Positions 1-5,533 of a stretch of 6,486 bases of DNA are shown piece after piece. Each line of letters starts with the position of its first letter. The stretch's first letter is position 1. Where the stretch lies: assembly GCA_025928535.1 (NCBI GenBank), contig JAICJJ010000171.1:1-6486 (forward strand). The letters are read 5' to 3'. This DNA comes from Thermomicrobiales bacterium (GTDB lineage Bacteria > Chloroflexota > Chloroflexia > Thermomicrobiales > UBA6265). The notes beneath the pieces are model-generated. The model saw only the letters and a program-made list of their open reading frames with translations, did no database searches and had not been told where the DNA came from. A program made the position numbers and the translations under genes.

Positions 1-884
1 ACGATCAGCGTCGTCGGCAGATGGCGGATGTAGGGCGTGTCGTACTGGACGCGCAGGGAGGTCGTGTCGCCATACACCTCGATGTGCGCGTCGAACCGCC
101 GCTGCTGGTCGACCCCGGTTTCGAAGACCGCGTTGAAGCCGTCGAAGGCGAAGATTGCGGCGATGAACCGGCCGCCGTTCCACTGCGAGGCGGCCACGAC
201 GCGCTGCGGGCTTCCGATCAACTCCCGCATCGCCGAAAGGTCGTGGCTGCTCAGGCCGAGGAGCAGGCGGTGGGCCCCGACGAGTTGGGGCGGCGCGTCG
301 CCGATCGCTTCCCGAACGAGTCGGGCCGCCCGTTCCCGGCGGTCGGCTTGCAAAGCTGGCGAAACGTCGTCGAATCGTGTCACGACCGACGATTGCTCGA
401 TGATCAGGCGGTTGGCGCCGATGATGTCGCGCACCCGGACGTAATTGATCTTCGGCAGACGGGCGACGGCCGCGACCGCTTCGACGAACGCCGGCGCGAA
501 CCGCCGCATGTAGGCGACCATCACCTGCTTGCCGGCGGCGTCGCGGGCGGCGACGATCTCCGCCGCCTCCCGCAACGTTAGACACATCGGCTTTTCGACC
601 AGGACGTGCCTGCCCTGTTGCAACGCGGCGATCGTGTGCTCGGCGTGATATTCGTCGCTGTCGAGCACGAAGACGGCGTCGAGATCGGGCTGCGCGACCA
701 GTTCATGCGCGTCCGTGTAGCGGCGCGCCACGCCGTACTCGTCGCCGACTGCTTCGAGCAGCCCGGGCGAGACGTCGCAAATCGCGCCGATGCGATAGCG
801 CGGCGCCAGCACGCGCAAGATCGGCAGGTGGATGATCTGCGCCACCTCCCCCAGCCCGACGACGCCGACCGTGACCTGGTTCAT
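1..884 (-). CDS. Gfo/Idh/MocA family NAD(P)-dependent oxidoreductase, 3' end missing
   Basis: The frame reads from ATG at 884 to the left edge without a stop (294 complete codons), so the C-terminus lies outside the window. The first residues form a Rossmann dinucleotide site (GVVGLGEVAQ, residues 7-16). EKPM at 97-100 is the Gfo/Idh/MocA signature holding the usual catalytic lysine (K98). MRRF (126-129) and SSHDLSAMREL (212-222), whose histidine corresponds to the family's substrate-binding or catalytic His, follow. Members oxidise, reduce or epimerise sugars, inositols and related polyols in the cytoplasm using NAD(P). A charged helical stretch (about 178-208) precedes the His motif. The gene begins 11 bp after the permease stop, with GGGGA as ribosome binding site, so it is the operon's downstream catabolic gene. 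The sequence shows the family but not the substrate. The start is well supported by the Rossmann motif position. Confidence 0.93.
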   Translation of the reverse strand, partial: MNQVTVGVVGLGEVAQIIHLPILRVLAPRYRIGAICDVSPGLLEAVGDEYGVARRYTDAHELVAQPDLDAVFVLDSDEYHAEHTIAALQQGRHVLVEKPMCLTLREAAEIVAARDAAGKQVMVAYMRRFAPAFVEAVAAVARLPKINYVRVRDIIGANRLIIEQSSVVTRFDDVSPALQADRRERAARLVREAIGDAPPQLVGAHRLLLGLSSHDLSAMRELIGSPQRVVAASQWNGGRFIAAIFAFDGFNAVFETGVDQQRRFDAHIEVYGDTTSLRVQYDTPYIRHLPTTLI

Positions 885-895
885 GTCCGATCCCC

Positions 896-1750
896 TCACC
901 CCTTCACGGCGCCGGCGACGGCGCCATAAACCATGTAGCGCTGGACCAGCAGGAAGAAGACGAACGCCGGCAGCATCGCCAGCGTCGCCGCCGCCATCAG
1001 GCTGCCCCAGTCCGTCTGGTATTGCTGCATGAACATCTGGATGCCGACCGGGATCGTCATCTTGGCGTCGTCGCGGAGGAAGATGCTGGCGATCAGGTAT
1101 TCGTTGTAGTTGAAGAGAAACGAAAAGATCGTCACCGCCGCGACGCCGGGACCGGAGAGGCGCAGCACGACCCGGAAAAACGCCTGTAACCGCGTCGCGC
1201 CGTCGATCATCGCCGCTTCCTCGAGTTCGCGCGGGATGGCGTCGAAATAGGCCCGAAACATCCAGGTCGCGAACGGCAGGTTCACGACCGAATAGAGCAG
1301 GATCACCGAAAGCCGCGTGTTGACCAGGCCGAGATTGCGAAACAGGATGAAAAGGGGGATCAAGGCGAGAATCAGCGGAAACATCTGAACCATCAGCAAG
1401 ATGCTGGAATAGCCCCGGATCAGGGGATACGCGAACCGCGACAGGGCGTATCCGGCGAGCGCCGCCGCGAAGATGCTGAGCAGCGTCGCGCCGATCGCGA
1501 CCAGAAAACTGTTGGCGAAATAAGTCCAGAATGGCGTCCGCTCGGTGATGTAGTGGTAGTTGGCGAACGTCAGCGTGCGCGGCAGGAGATCGTTGCCGGC
1601 GAGAATCTGGTCGGTCGTCTTGAACGAATTGATCACCATGGTGATGATCGGCAAATTGACGACCACGACAATGACGGCCAGCATCGCCGACAGCGCCCAG
1701 TTGCGCGAGCCGCCCCGCCGCATCGTGCCCGCATTCGCTATCGATGCCAT
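896..1750 (-). CDS. Carbohydrate ABC transporter permease, MalG/UgpE type
   Basis: This 284-residue inner-membrane protein has the usual length and layout of CUT1 permeases of the MalG/UgpE branch. Six hydrophobic segments lie at about 18-39, 79-104, 114-135, 146-166, 203-222 and 249-270. The cytoplasmic EAA loop that docks onto the ATPase is at about 177-202 (LEEAAMIDGATRLQAFF, then LRLSGPG). The family normally has Pro after the first Leu of the last block (LPL), and here it is Arg197. It should pair with the neighbouring MalF-like permease to form the channel for a sugar or polyol delivered by the binding protein. The ATG at 1750 is preceded by GGGAGG with an 8-nt spacer, which fixes the start. 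It lies 27 bp after the upstream permease stop and 11 bp before the oxidoreductase. The substrate is not visible. Confidence 0.95.
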   Translation of the reverse strand: MASIANAGTMRRGGSRNWALSAMLAVIVVVVNLPIITMVINSFKTTDQILAGNDLLPRTLTFANYHYITERTPFWTYFANSFLVAIGATLLSIFAAALAGYALSRFAYPLIRGYSSILLMVQMFPLILALIPLFILFRNLGLVNTRLSVILLYSVVNLPFATWMFRAYFDAIPRELEEAAMIDGATRLQAFFRVVLRLSGPGVAAVTIFSFLFNYNEYLIASIFLRDDAKMTIPVGIQMFMQQYQTDWGSLMAAATLAMLPAFVFFLLVQRYMVYGAVAGAVKG

Positions 1751-1777
1751 CGCATTCGCCTCCCGACCGCGAGCCGC

Positions 1778-2698
1778 CTACACCTCGCTTCGCGCTTGCC
1801 GCCGCAAGAGCATCCAGGCGAGGACCATCAGGATGATGAGGCTGACGAACGCGATCGCCGAGCCCGTGCCGACGTCGTTGCGGGTGAACGTGTATTTGTA
1901 GGCGAGGATGATCAGATTTTCCGTCGAATTGGATGGCCCGCCTTGCGTCAGCAGCCAGGGCGTCTCGAAGTCGTTGACCGACCAGATGGTCATCAGGATC
2001 CAGAGCACGACCGAAATGCCGGCGATCTGCGGCAGCGTGATGTCGCGAAACGTTTGCCACCGTCCGGCGCCGTCGATGTGGGCGGCTTCGTACAGATCGC
2101 GGTCGATGCTCTGGAGCGCGGCCAGACACGAAATCATCATGAACGGAAAACTTCGCCAGATCTTGATCATGATGACGGAAAAGATGGCCCATCGTTCCGA
2201 ACCGAGAAAGAAGATCGGGCCGACGCCGACGAGATCGAGCGCCTGGTTGATCAGCCCGTTCTGGTCCGCGATCATCCAGCGCCAACTCACGATGGAAACG
2301 ATCGACGGGATGATCCACGGCAGCAACAGCGCGACCCGGTAGAAGCCGCGCCCCGGCATCTCCTGGTTCAGCAGCAGAGCCAATCCCAGCCCGATGGCGT
2401 AACTGCCGGCGACGTTGCAGATGGCGAAGATCGCGCTGAAGAGCAGGGCGTGCCGGAAGTCGGACATGGCCGGCAATTGGAAATAGTTGGCGAGGCCGAC
2501 GAAATCGCCCTGCTTGAGGAGCGACCCGTCTTTGAGGCTGTAGAGAAAGCCGACGATGAACGGATAGACGTTGATCAGGCCGATCAGGAGGAGCGACGGC
2601 AGCAGCAGGGAATAGGGCAGCGGATCATGCCCCGGCCGTTTCGCGGCTGGCTGCCCGCGGTAGCGCTCGAGCGCCGTCGCTTGCGTGCTCATCGCCAT
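1778..2698 (-). CDS. Carbohydrate ABC transporter permease, MalF/UgpA type
   Basis: This is a 306-residue CUT1 permease of the MalF/UgpA branch. Hydrophobic segments lie at about 29-52, 84-109, 119-140, 170-192, 227-247 and 278-298. The EAA loop is canonical at 203-226 (YEAAHIDGAGRWQTF, then TLP). LLTQGGP (249-255) and the following AYKYTF are typical of this branch. It forms the heterodimeric membrane channel with the next gene. Two starts are possible. The ATG at 2698 directly abuts a GGGGG run, whereas the in-frame ATG at 2692 has that same run about 6 nt upstream, a more normal ribosome-binding spacing. The true protein may therefore be 304 residues. It follows the binding-protein gene after 63 bp containing a strong hairpin. 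No ATPase gene sits beside it. Confidence 0.95.
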   Translation of the reverse strand: MAMSTQATALERYRGQPAAKRPGHDPLPYSLLLPSLLLIGLINVYPFIVGFLYSLKDGSLLKQGDFVGLANYFQLPAMSDFRHALLFSAIFAICNVAGSYAIGLGLALLLNQEMPGRGFYRVALLLPWIIPSIVSIVSWRWMIADQNGLINQALDLVGVGPIFFLGSERWAIFSVIMIKIWRSFPFMMISCLAALQSIDRDLYEAAHIDGAGRWQTFRDITLPQIAGISVVLWILMTIWSVNDFETPWLLTQGGPSNSTENLIILAYKYTFTRNDVGTGSAIAFVSLIILMVLAWMLLRRQARSEV

Positions 2699-2716
2699 CC
2701 CCCGCGCGATGCAGTT

Positions 2717-2752
2717 CGCCGGGCCGGCTGTTCTCTCGGCGCCGGCCCGGCG
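2717..2752 (-). promoter_or_regulatory. Strong hairpin between binding-protein and permease genes
   Basis: A perfect 12-bp inverted repeat (CGCCGGGCCGGC at 2717-2728, complement at 2741-2752) with a 12-nt loop fills most of the 63-bp gap after the binding-protein stop. No T-run follows in the direction of transcription, so a classical intrinsic terminator is unlikely. In many sugar ABC operons a hairpin here protects the 3' end of the binding-protein mRNA, or partly stops transcription, so that binding protein is made in excess of permeases. That role is inferred from position. Confidence 0.7.
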
Positions 2753-2761
2753 ACCGATGCG

Positions 2762-4060
2762 CTACTTGACGATCTCCTTCATCCGTTCGTCGGCCTTGGT
2801 CATCGACTCCTTGACGTCTTTCCCTTGCAGCAGGTCCTGGACCAGGGTCTGCATCACCCCTTCGCCCTCGACTTCGTTGAGCGCGGGGAAGATGCCGGGA
2901 TAATGGGTGGCGGTCGTCTTGGCGACCGGGACCCACTGGTCGAGAATCTGCTTCATGTTCGGGTTTTGCGTGAAGTATTCGTTGCTGGCGATCGACTTGC
3001 GGACCGGCAACTGGGTCAGATGGCCTTCGGTCCAGAGCGGCGTCAGGTTGCTGAGCCACCACTCCAGGAACGTGCTCGCGGCCGCTTTGTCCTTGCTCTG
3101 CTCGTAGAGCATGATGTTGTTGACCCAGGCAATGGTGCCCTTGTCGCCGTGCGGGCCGGTGATCGGATCGAGAATGGCGATCTTGTCGGCGATCTCCGGC
3201 GCGCGGGTCTCGAACCCCGGATTGGTGATCAGCATCGCCGCCGCGCCTTGCGTGAACGCTTTGACCGCGTCGTCGCTGGTGTACCCGGCGCTCGCCGGAT
3301 GGACCGACCCTGCCTTGACGAGATCGGAGAAAAAGGTCAACGCCTCGACGTTGCGGTCGTTCATCAGGTCGGGCTTGCCGTCTTCGGTGAAGAGGCCGCC
3401 GCCGTTGTCGAGAATGAAAAAGTACATGTGGTGAGTGCCGAGCGTGTCGCCGCAACTGACGACGCCGTACTGATTGCCTTTGGTCAGCGCCTTGGCGGCG
3501 GCGGCGAATTCGTCCCAGTTCGTCGGCGGCTTCACTCCGGCGGCGTCGAAGAGATCTTTCCGGTAGTAGGGAATCCGGATGTCGATCGCCCAGGGCAGCG
3601 CGACATAATGGTTCTGGTACTGGAGTCGTTCGTAGGTGCCCGGCAAGAAATCGTCGAGTTCGCCGGACGCTTTCATCTTCGCGATCAGATCATCGACCGG
3701 CGCGACCGCGCCCTGGTCGAAAAACTGGACCGACTGGTAGGCGGCTCCTGTGCTGACATCGGGCGCCGTGCCGGCGCCGATCGCGGTGGTGAAGGTCTGA
3801 TACCAGTTGTTCCAGGGGGTGGAACGGTATTCGGCCGTGATGTCGGGGTTGGCCTTGTTGAACTGGTCGACCAATTTCTTGCCGGTGTCGATATATTCCG
3901 GCGGCCCCCAGACCATGTCCCAGAATTGCAGGTTCGTGGCCGCCGCTCCGCTGCGCATGAACCGCTGGCCGGCGGCGCCGGCGAGGCCGAGGGCGGCCGC
4001 GCCTTTGAGCAGCGTCCGACGGTCGATTGCTGACTGATTGACGAAACCCTGATCGCGCAT
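2762..4060 (-). CDS. Family 1 extracellular solute-binding protein, predicted Tat substrate
   Basis: This is the 432-residue sugar-binding component of the ABC importer, acting outside the cytoplasmic membrane. A twin-arginine signal is visible: DRRTLLKGA with Arg14-Arg15, an Ala/Gly/Leu core to about 31, and a possible SGAAA cleavage area around 37-41. Mature-protein features typical of SBP_bac_1/8 are NLQFWDM (first beta strand), GAGTAPDVSTG (about 95-105), LPWAIDIRIPYYRKDLFDAAG (in two adjoining blocks, about 155-175) and PTNWDEF (about 179-185). There is no lipobox cysteine. An ATG at 4078 would add six residues, but GGGAGG at 4066-4071 lies inside that extension, 5 nt before the ATG at 4060, so I chose 4060. 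Family length (about 400-440) fits. It follows lacI and precedes both permeases. The substrate (sugar, oligosaccharide or polyol) is not determinable here. Confidence 0.94.
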   Translation of the reverse strand: MRDQGFVNQSAIDRRTLLKGAAALGLAGAAGQRFMRSGAAATNLQFWDMVWGPPEYIDTGKKLVDQFNKANPDITAEYRSTPWNNWYQTFTTAIGAGTAPDVSTGAAYQSVQFFDQGAVAPVDDLIAKMKASGELDDFLPGTYERLQYQNHYVALPWAIDIRIPYYRKDLFDAAGVKPPTNWDEFAAAAKALTKGNQYGVVSCGDTLGTHHMYFFILDNGGGLFTEDGKPDLMNDRNVEALTFFSDLVKAGSVHPASAGYTSDDAVKAFTQGAAAMLITNPGFETRAPEIADKIAILDPITGPHGDKGTIAWVNNIMLYEQSKDKAAASTFLEWWLSNLTPLWTEGHLTQLPVRKSIASNEYFTQNPNMKQILDQWVPVAKTTATHYPGIFPALNEVEGEGVMQTLVQDLLQGKDVKESMTKADERMKEIVK

Positions 4061-4138
4061 GGTTGCCTCCCGCGTCATCGCGGCGTGCTCCGCGTCGTCA
4101 TCGGCCCGTCGTCCGACGGGACCGTCGAAGCGCCGGTT
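4061..4138 (-). promoter_or_regulatory. Structured leader between lacI and the binding-protein gene
   Basis: The 78-bp gap holds three possible hairpins in the minus-strand RNA. The first is a 6-bp stem at 4105-4120 (CCCGTC, loop of 4, GACGGG). The second pairs CGCGG (4090-4094) with CCGCG (4079-4083). The third pairs the same CCGCG with CGCGG at 4070-4074, across a loop containing the upstream ATG. The last two are mutually exclusive, and the third overlaps the first two bases of the Shine-Dalgarno sequence GGGAGG (4066-4071). No T-run follows any stem and I see no clear promoter. A role in tuning translation of the binding protein is possible but inferred; short stems arise easily in GC-rich DNA. 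Confidence 0.35.
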
Positions 4139-4148
4139 TCACCTCCTT
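4139..4148 (-). other. Orphan perfect Shine-Dalgarno sequence overlapping lacI stop
   Basis: The last codons of lacI read AAGGAGGTGA, a full complement of the usual 16S rRNA 3' tail, with the TGA as the lacI stop. No ATG, GTG or TTG occurs within the next 15 nt, and the binding-protein start is about 80 nt away with its own site. It may be chance (Glu-Arg-Arg codons), a relic of a lost start, or a ribosome-holding site. Confidence 0.4.
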
Positions 4149-5167
4149 TCGGTCAGGCGCGAAGTGGTCGCGGCCGCGCCGCACGACTCACGAACGACGA
4201 GGCTGGTCTCGAACAGGTGCGGCCCCGGCTCCCAAGGCTGGCCGGCGAGCGCGTCGAGCACCGCCGCGGCGGCGGCGCGCGCCATGTCCGCCAGCGGCTG
4301 CCGGATCGTGGTCAGCGCCGGAATCATCTGGGCGGCGAACGGAATGTCGTCATAGCCGACGACCGCGATGTCGTCGGGAACGCGCCGGCCGGAATCGACG
4401 ATGGCGCGCATGGCCCCGATCGCCATCAAATCGTTGGCGGCGAAAACGGCGCGCAGTTCAGGATGCGTCGCCAGCAGCGCCCGCATCCCATCCCAGCCGC
4501 TGGCGATGGTCCAATCCCCTTCCCGAACCAGCGATGGATCGAACGGCATCGACGCTTCGGCCAATGCCCGTCGGAAACCGTCGAGCCGTGCCCGACCGCC
4601 GATGCTGTCCAGGGGGCCGGTGATTGCGGCGGCCGGCATCCTGCCGAGGGCGACGAGATGCCGGCCGGCGTCGAGCCCGCCGACCTGGTCGGTCGCCCAG
4701 ATGCGGGGAACCGACGGCACGAGATCCTGATCGTCGATCAACGCGATGGGGAGCCCCCGCTCGACGAAGCCGCGCAGCCAGGTTTCGAGGCCGCGCGGCA
4801 CGACGGCGATGAGGCCGTCGATGACGCGGGCGTTGACCTGCGCCGAAATGGCGGCCAGCGATTCCTGGCCGCGGGCGATGGTGTGGAGCGTCAACGTGTG
4901 CTCCCGCGCCTCCACCAGGTCGGCGACCCCTTCGACCAGCGGCAGCACCCAGGCGAGGTCGAGCGAGGGAATGAGGAGGCCGACACATTTGGCCCGTCCG
5001 TTGACAAGCGCGCGGGCAGACGCGCTCGGCACGTAGCCAAGTTCGGCGACGACCTGCCGGATGCGCTCTGCCGTTGCCCGATCGACGTCCGGCCGCCCGT
5101 TCAGCACGCGCGACACAGTCGTCTTCGAAACGTTGGCGTGCCGCGCGATGTCGCTGATGGTGGCCAT
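4139..5167 (-). CDS. LacI family transcriptional repressor
   Basis: This 342-residue protein has the normal LacI-family length. The N-terminal helix-turn-helix is MATISDIARHANVSKTTVSR, with VLNGRP following. Specificity positions in the recognition helix are Lys15-Thr16. The hinge helix is PSASARALVNGR (47-58), carrying the minor-groove leucine. The periplasmic-binding-protein-like effector domain runs from about 61 to 330, with FAANDLMAIGAM (242-253), DIAVVGYDDIPFA (266-278), LTTIRQPL (285-292) and LVVRES (323-328). The common LGHRRIA motif is LGRMPAA here. It presumably senses the imported sugar or a derivative and represses the operon it heads. The start fits the family's N-terminus exactly, though the ribosome binding site is weak (GGGCGA). 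A promoter and an operator-like palindrome lie just upstream. The gene ends in a perfect Shine-Dalgarno sequence that serves no visible start codon. Confidence 0.96.
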   Translation of the reverse strand: MATISDIARHANVSKTTVSRVLNGRPDVDRATAERIRQVVAELGYVPSASARALVNGRAKCVGLLIPSLDLAWVLPLVEGVADLVEAREHTLTLHTIARGQESLAAISAQVNARVIDGLIAVVPRGLETWLRGFVERGLPIALIDDQDLVPSVPRIWATDQVGGLDAGRHLVALGRMPAAAITGPLDSIGGRARLDGFRRALAEASMPFDPSLVREGDWTIASGWDGMRALLATHPELRAVFAANDLMAIGAMRAIVDSGRRVPDDIAVVGYDDIPFAAQMIPALTTIRQPLADMARAAAAAVLDALAGQPWEPGPHLFETSLVVRESCGAAATTSRLTERR

Positions 5168-5201
5168 TGCGAATCGCCCAGCATTTGCCCGATAGCGTCG
5201 T

Positions 5202-5227
5202 CGGAATCGGTTCCGGTACCGATTCCG
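5202..5227. promoter_or_regulatory. LacI-type operator palindrome
   Basis: Arms CGGAATCGGT (5202-5211) and ACCGATTCCG (5218-5227) are perfect inverted repeats around TCCGGT. This gives a 26-bp palindrome with a single mismatched pair and a central CG step, the symmetry typical of LacI-family operators. It begins 2 bp downstream of the predicted -10 box and covers the expected lacI start site, so repressor binding would block transcription. It is most likely bound by the adjacent LacI protein; that pairing is inferred from position. Confidence 0.75.
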
Positions 5228-5229
5228 CC

Positions 5230-5258
5230 ACGTTATCAGTCTGCTTCAGGACGGTCAA
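5230..5258 (-). promoter_or_regulatory. Predicted sigma-70 type promoter of lacI and the transport operon
   Basis: On the minus strand, TTGACC (5253-5258) is separated by 17 bp from TAACGT (5230-5235). The hexamer is preceded by TGA, giving an extended -10 pattern. The -35 box matches the consensus at five of six positions and the -10 box at three of six. The predicted start falls near 5223, inside the operator, leaving a leader of about 55 nt before the lacI ATG. Confidence 0.6.
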
Positions 5259-5277
5259 GAGCGACGGCACGGTCGCC

Positions 5278-5386
5278 GGTAGGGCACGGCATGCCGTGCC
5301 CGATCGGCCGCATGCCGATGGACGGCGTCTGGATGATCGGGTCGTGGTCCTGCGGACCACAGGGCACGGCCTGCCGTGCCCCTACC
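5278..5386. repeat. 109-bp palindromic element with terminal inverted repeats (REP/MITE-like)
   Basis: The left end (5278-5301) reads GGTA followed by the perfect 20-bp palindrome GGGCACGGCATGCCGTGCCC. The right end (5362-5386) is a near-perfect copy, GGGCACGGCCTGCCGTGCCC then CTACC. The ends are inverted copies of each other over 24/25 bases, with one gap and one mismatch. Two further hairpins lie inside: a 6-bp stem at 5303-5319 and GTGGTCC-TGC-GGACCAC at 5344-5360. No transposase is present and I see no target-site duplication. This looks like a non-autonomous dispersed intergenic repeat, or a strong cruciform or RNA-structure element. Similar GTAGGGGC-type palindromes are, to my recollection, common between genes in Chloroflexota and related genomes, but copy number cannot be seen here. 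Confidence 0.75.
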
Positions 5387-5444
5387 AAACCCCGCCCGCA
5401 AAACATTGACGCGCACCCGACGGCCGGCCGAGTCCGTGGTCCGA

Positions 5445-5474
5445 ACGACCGGGCGCCGCCGTCCGGCATACAAT
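5445..5474 (+). promoter_or_regulatory. Possible promoter of the histidine kinase gene
   Basis: TACAAT (5469-5474) matches the -10 consensus at five of six positions. An ACGACC at 5445-5450, 18 bp upstream, is a poor -35 box sharing only the GAC core. It lies 59 bp before the kinase ATG in the divergent region. The rest of 5387-5533 shows no other clear signal. Confidence 0.3.
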
Positions 5475-5533
5475 TCACCAATTCATGCCAGGCATCGCGT
5501 CTGAACCGCGGCAAAGCGAGCGAGAGACAATCG

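Noticed and set aside
21..929. Plus-strand frames at 21-581 and 606-929
   Set aside because: They are antisense to the oxidoreductase, which has Rossmann and EKP motifs. Their products are low-complexity.
2625..3455. A 276-codon minus-strand frame overlapping the binding-protein gene
   Set aside because: It is a shifted frame of a real gene, with a composition of Arg, His and Gly and no recognisable motif.
1553..4033. An 826-codon open frame on the plus strand
   Set aside because: It lies antisense to both permeases and the binding protein, all with clear family motifs. Its translation is Asp/Arg/Val-rich without domains, the usual mirror frame of GC-rich genes.
4061..4078. Upstream ATG at 4078 as the binding-protein start
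   Set aside because: It would place the best ribosome binding site (GGGAGG) inside the coding region. That site is ideally spaced for the ATG at 4060.
4105..4120. Hairpin after lacI as an intrinsic terminator
   Set aside because: The stem is only 6 bp and no T-run follows in the direction of transcription.
4458..5360. A 300-codon minus-strand frame overlapping lacI and the intergenic region
   Set aside because: It is out of frame with a convincing LacI protein and runs through the promoter, operator and repeat.
5278..5386. CRISPR array or bidirectional terminator at the palindromic repeat
   Set aside because: There are only two repeat copies, in inverted orientation, with no regular spacers, and no T-tract flanks the stems on either strand.
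5406..5411. TTGACG as a -35 box for the kinase gene
   Set aside because: No -10-like hexamer lies 15-19 bp downstream; the only good -10 candidate is 57 bp away.
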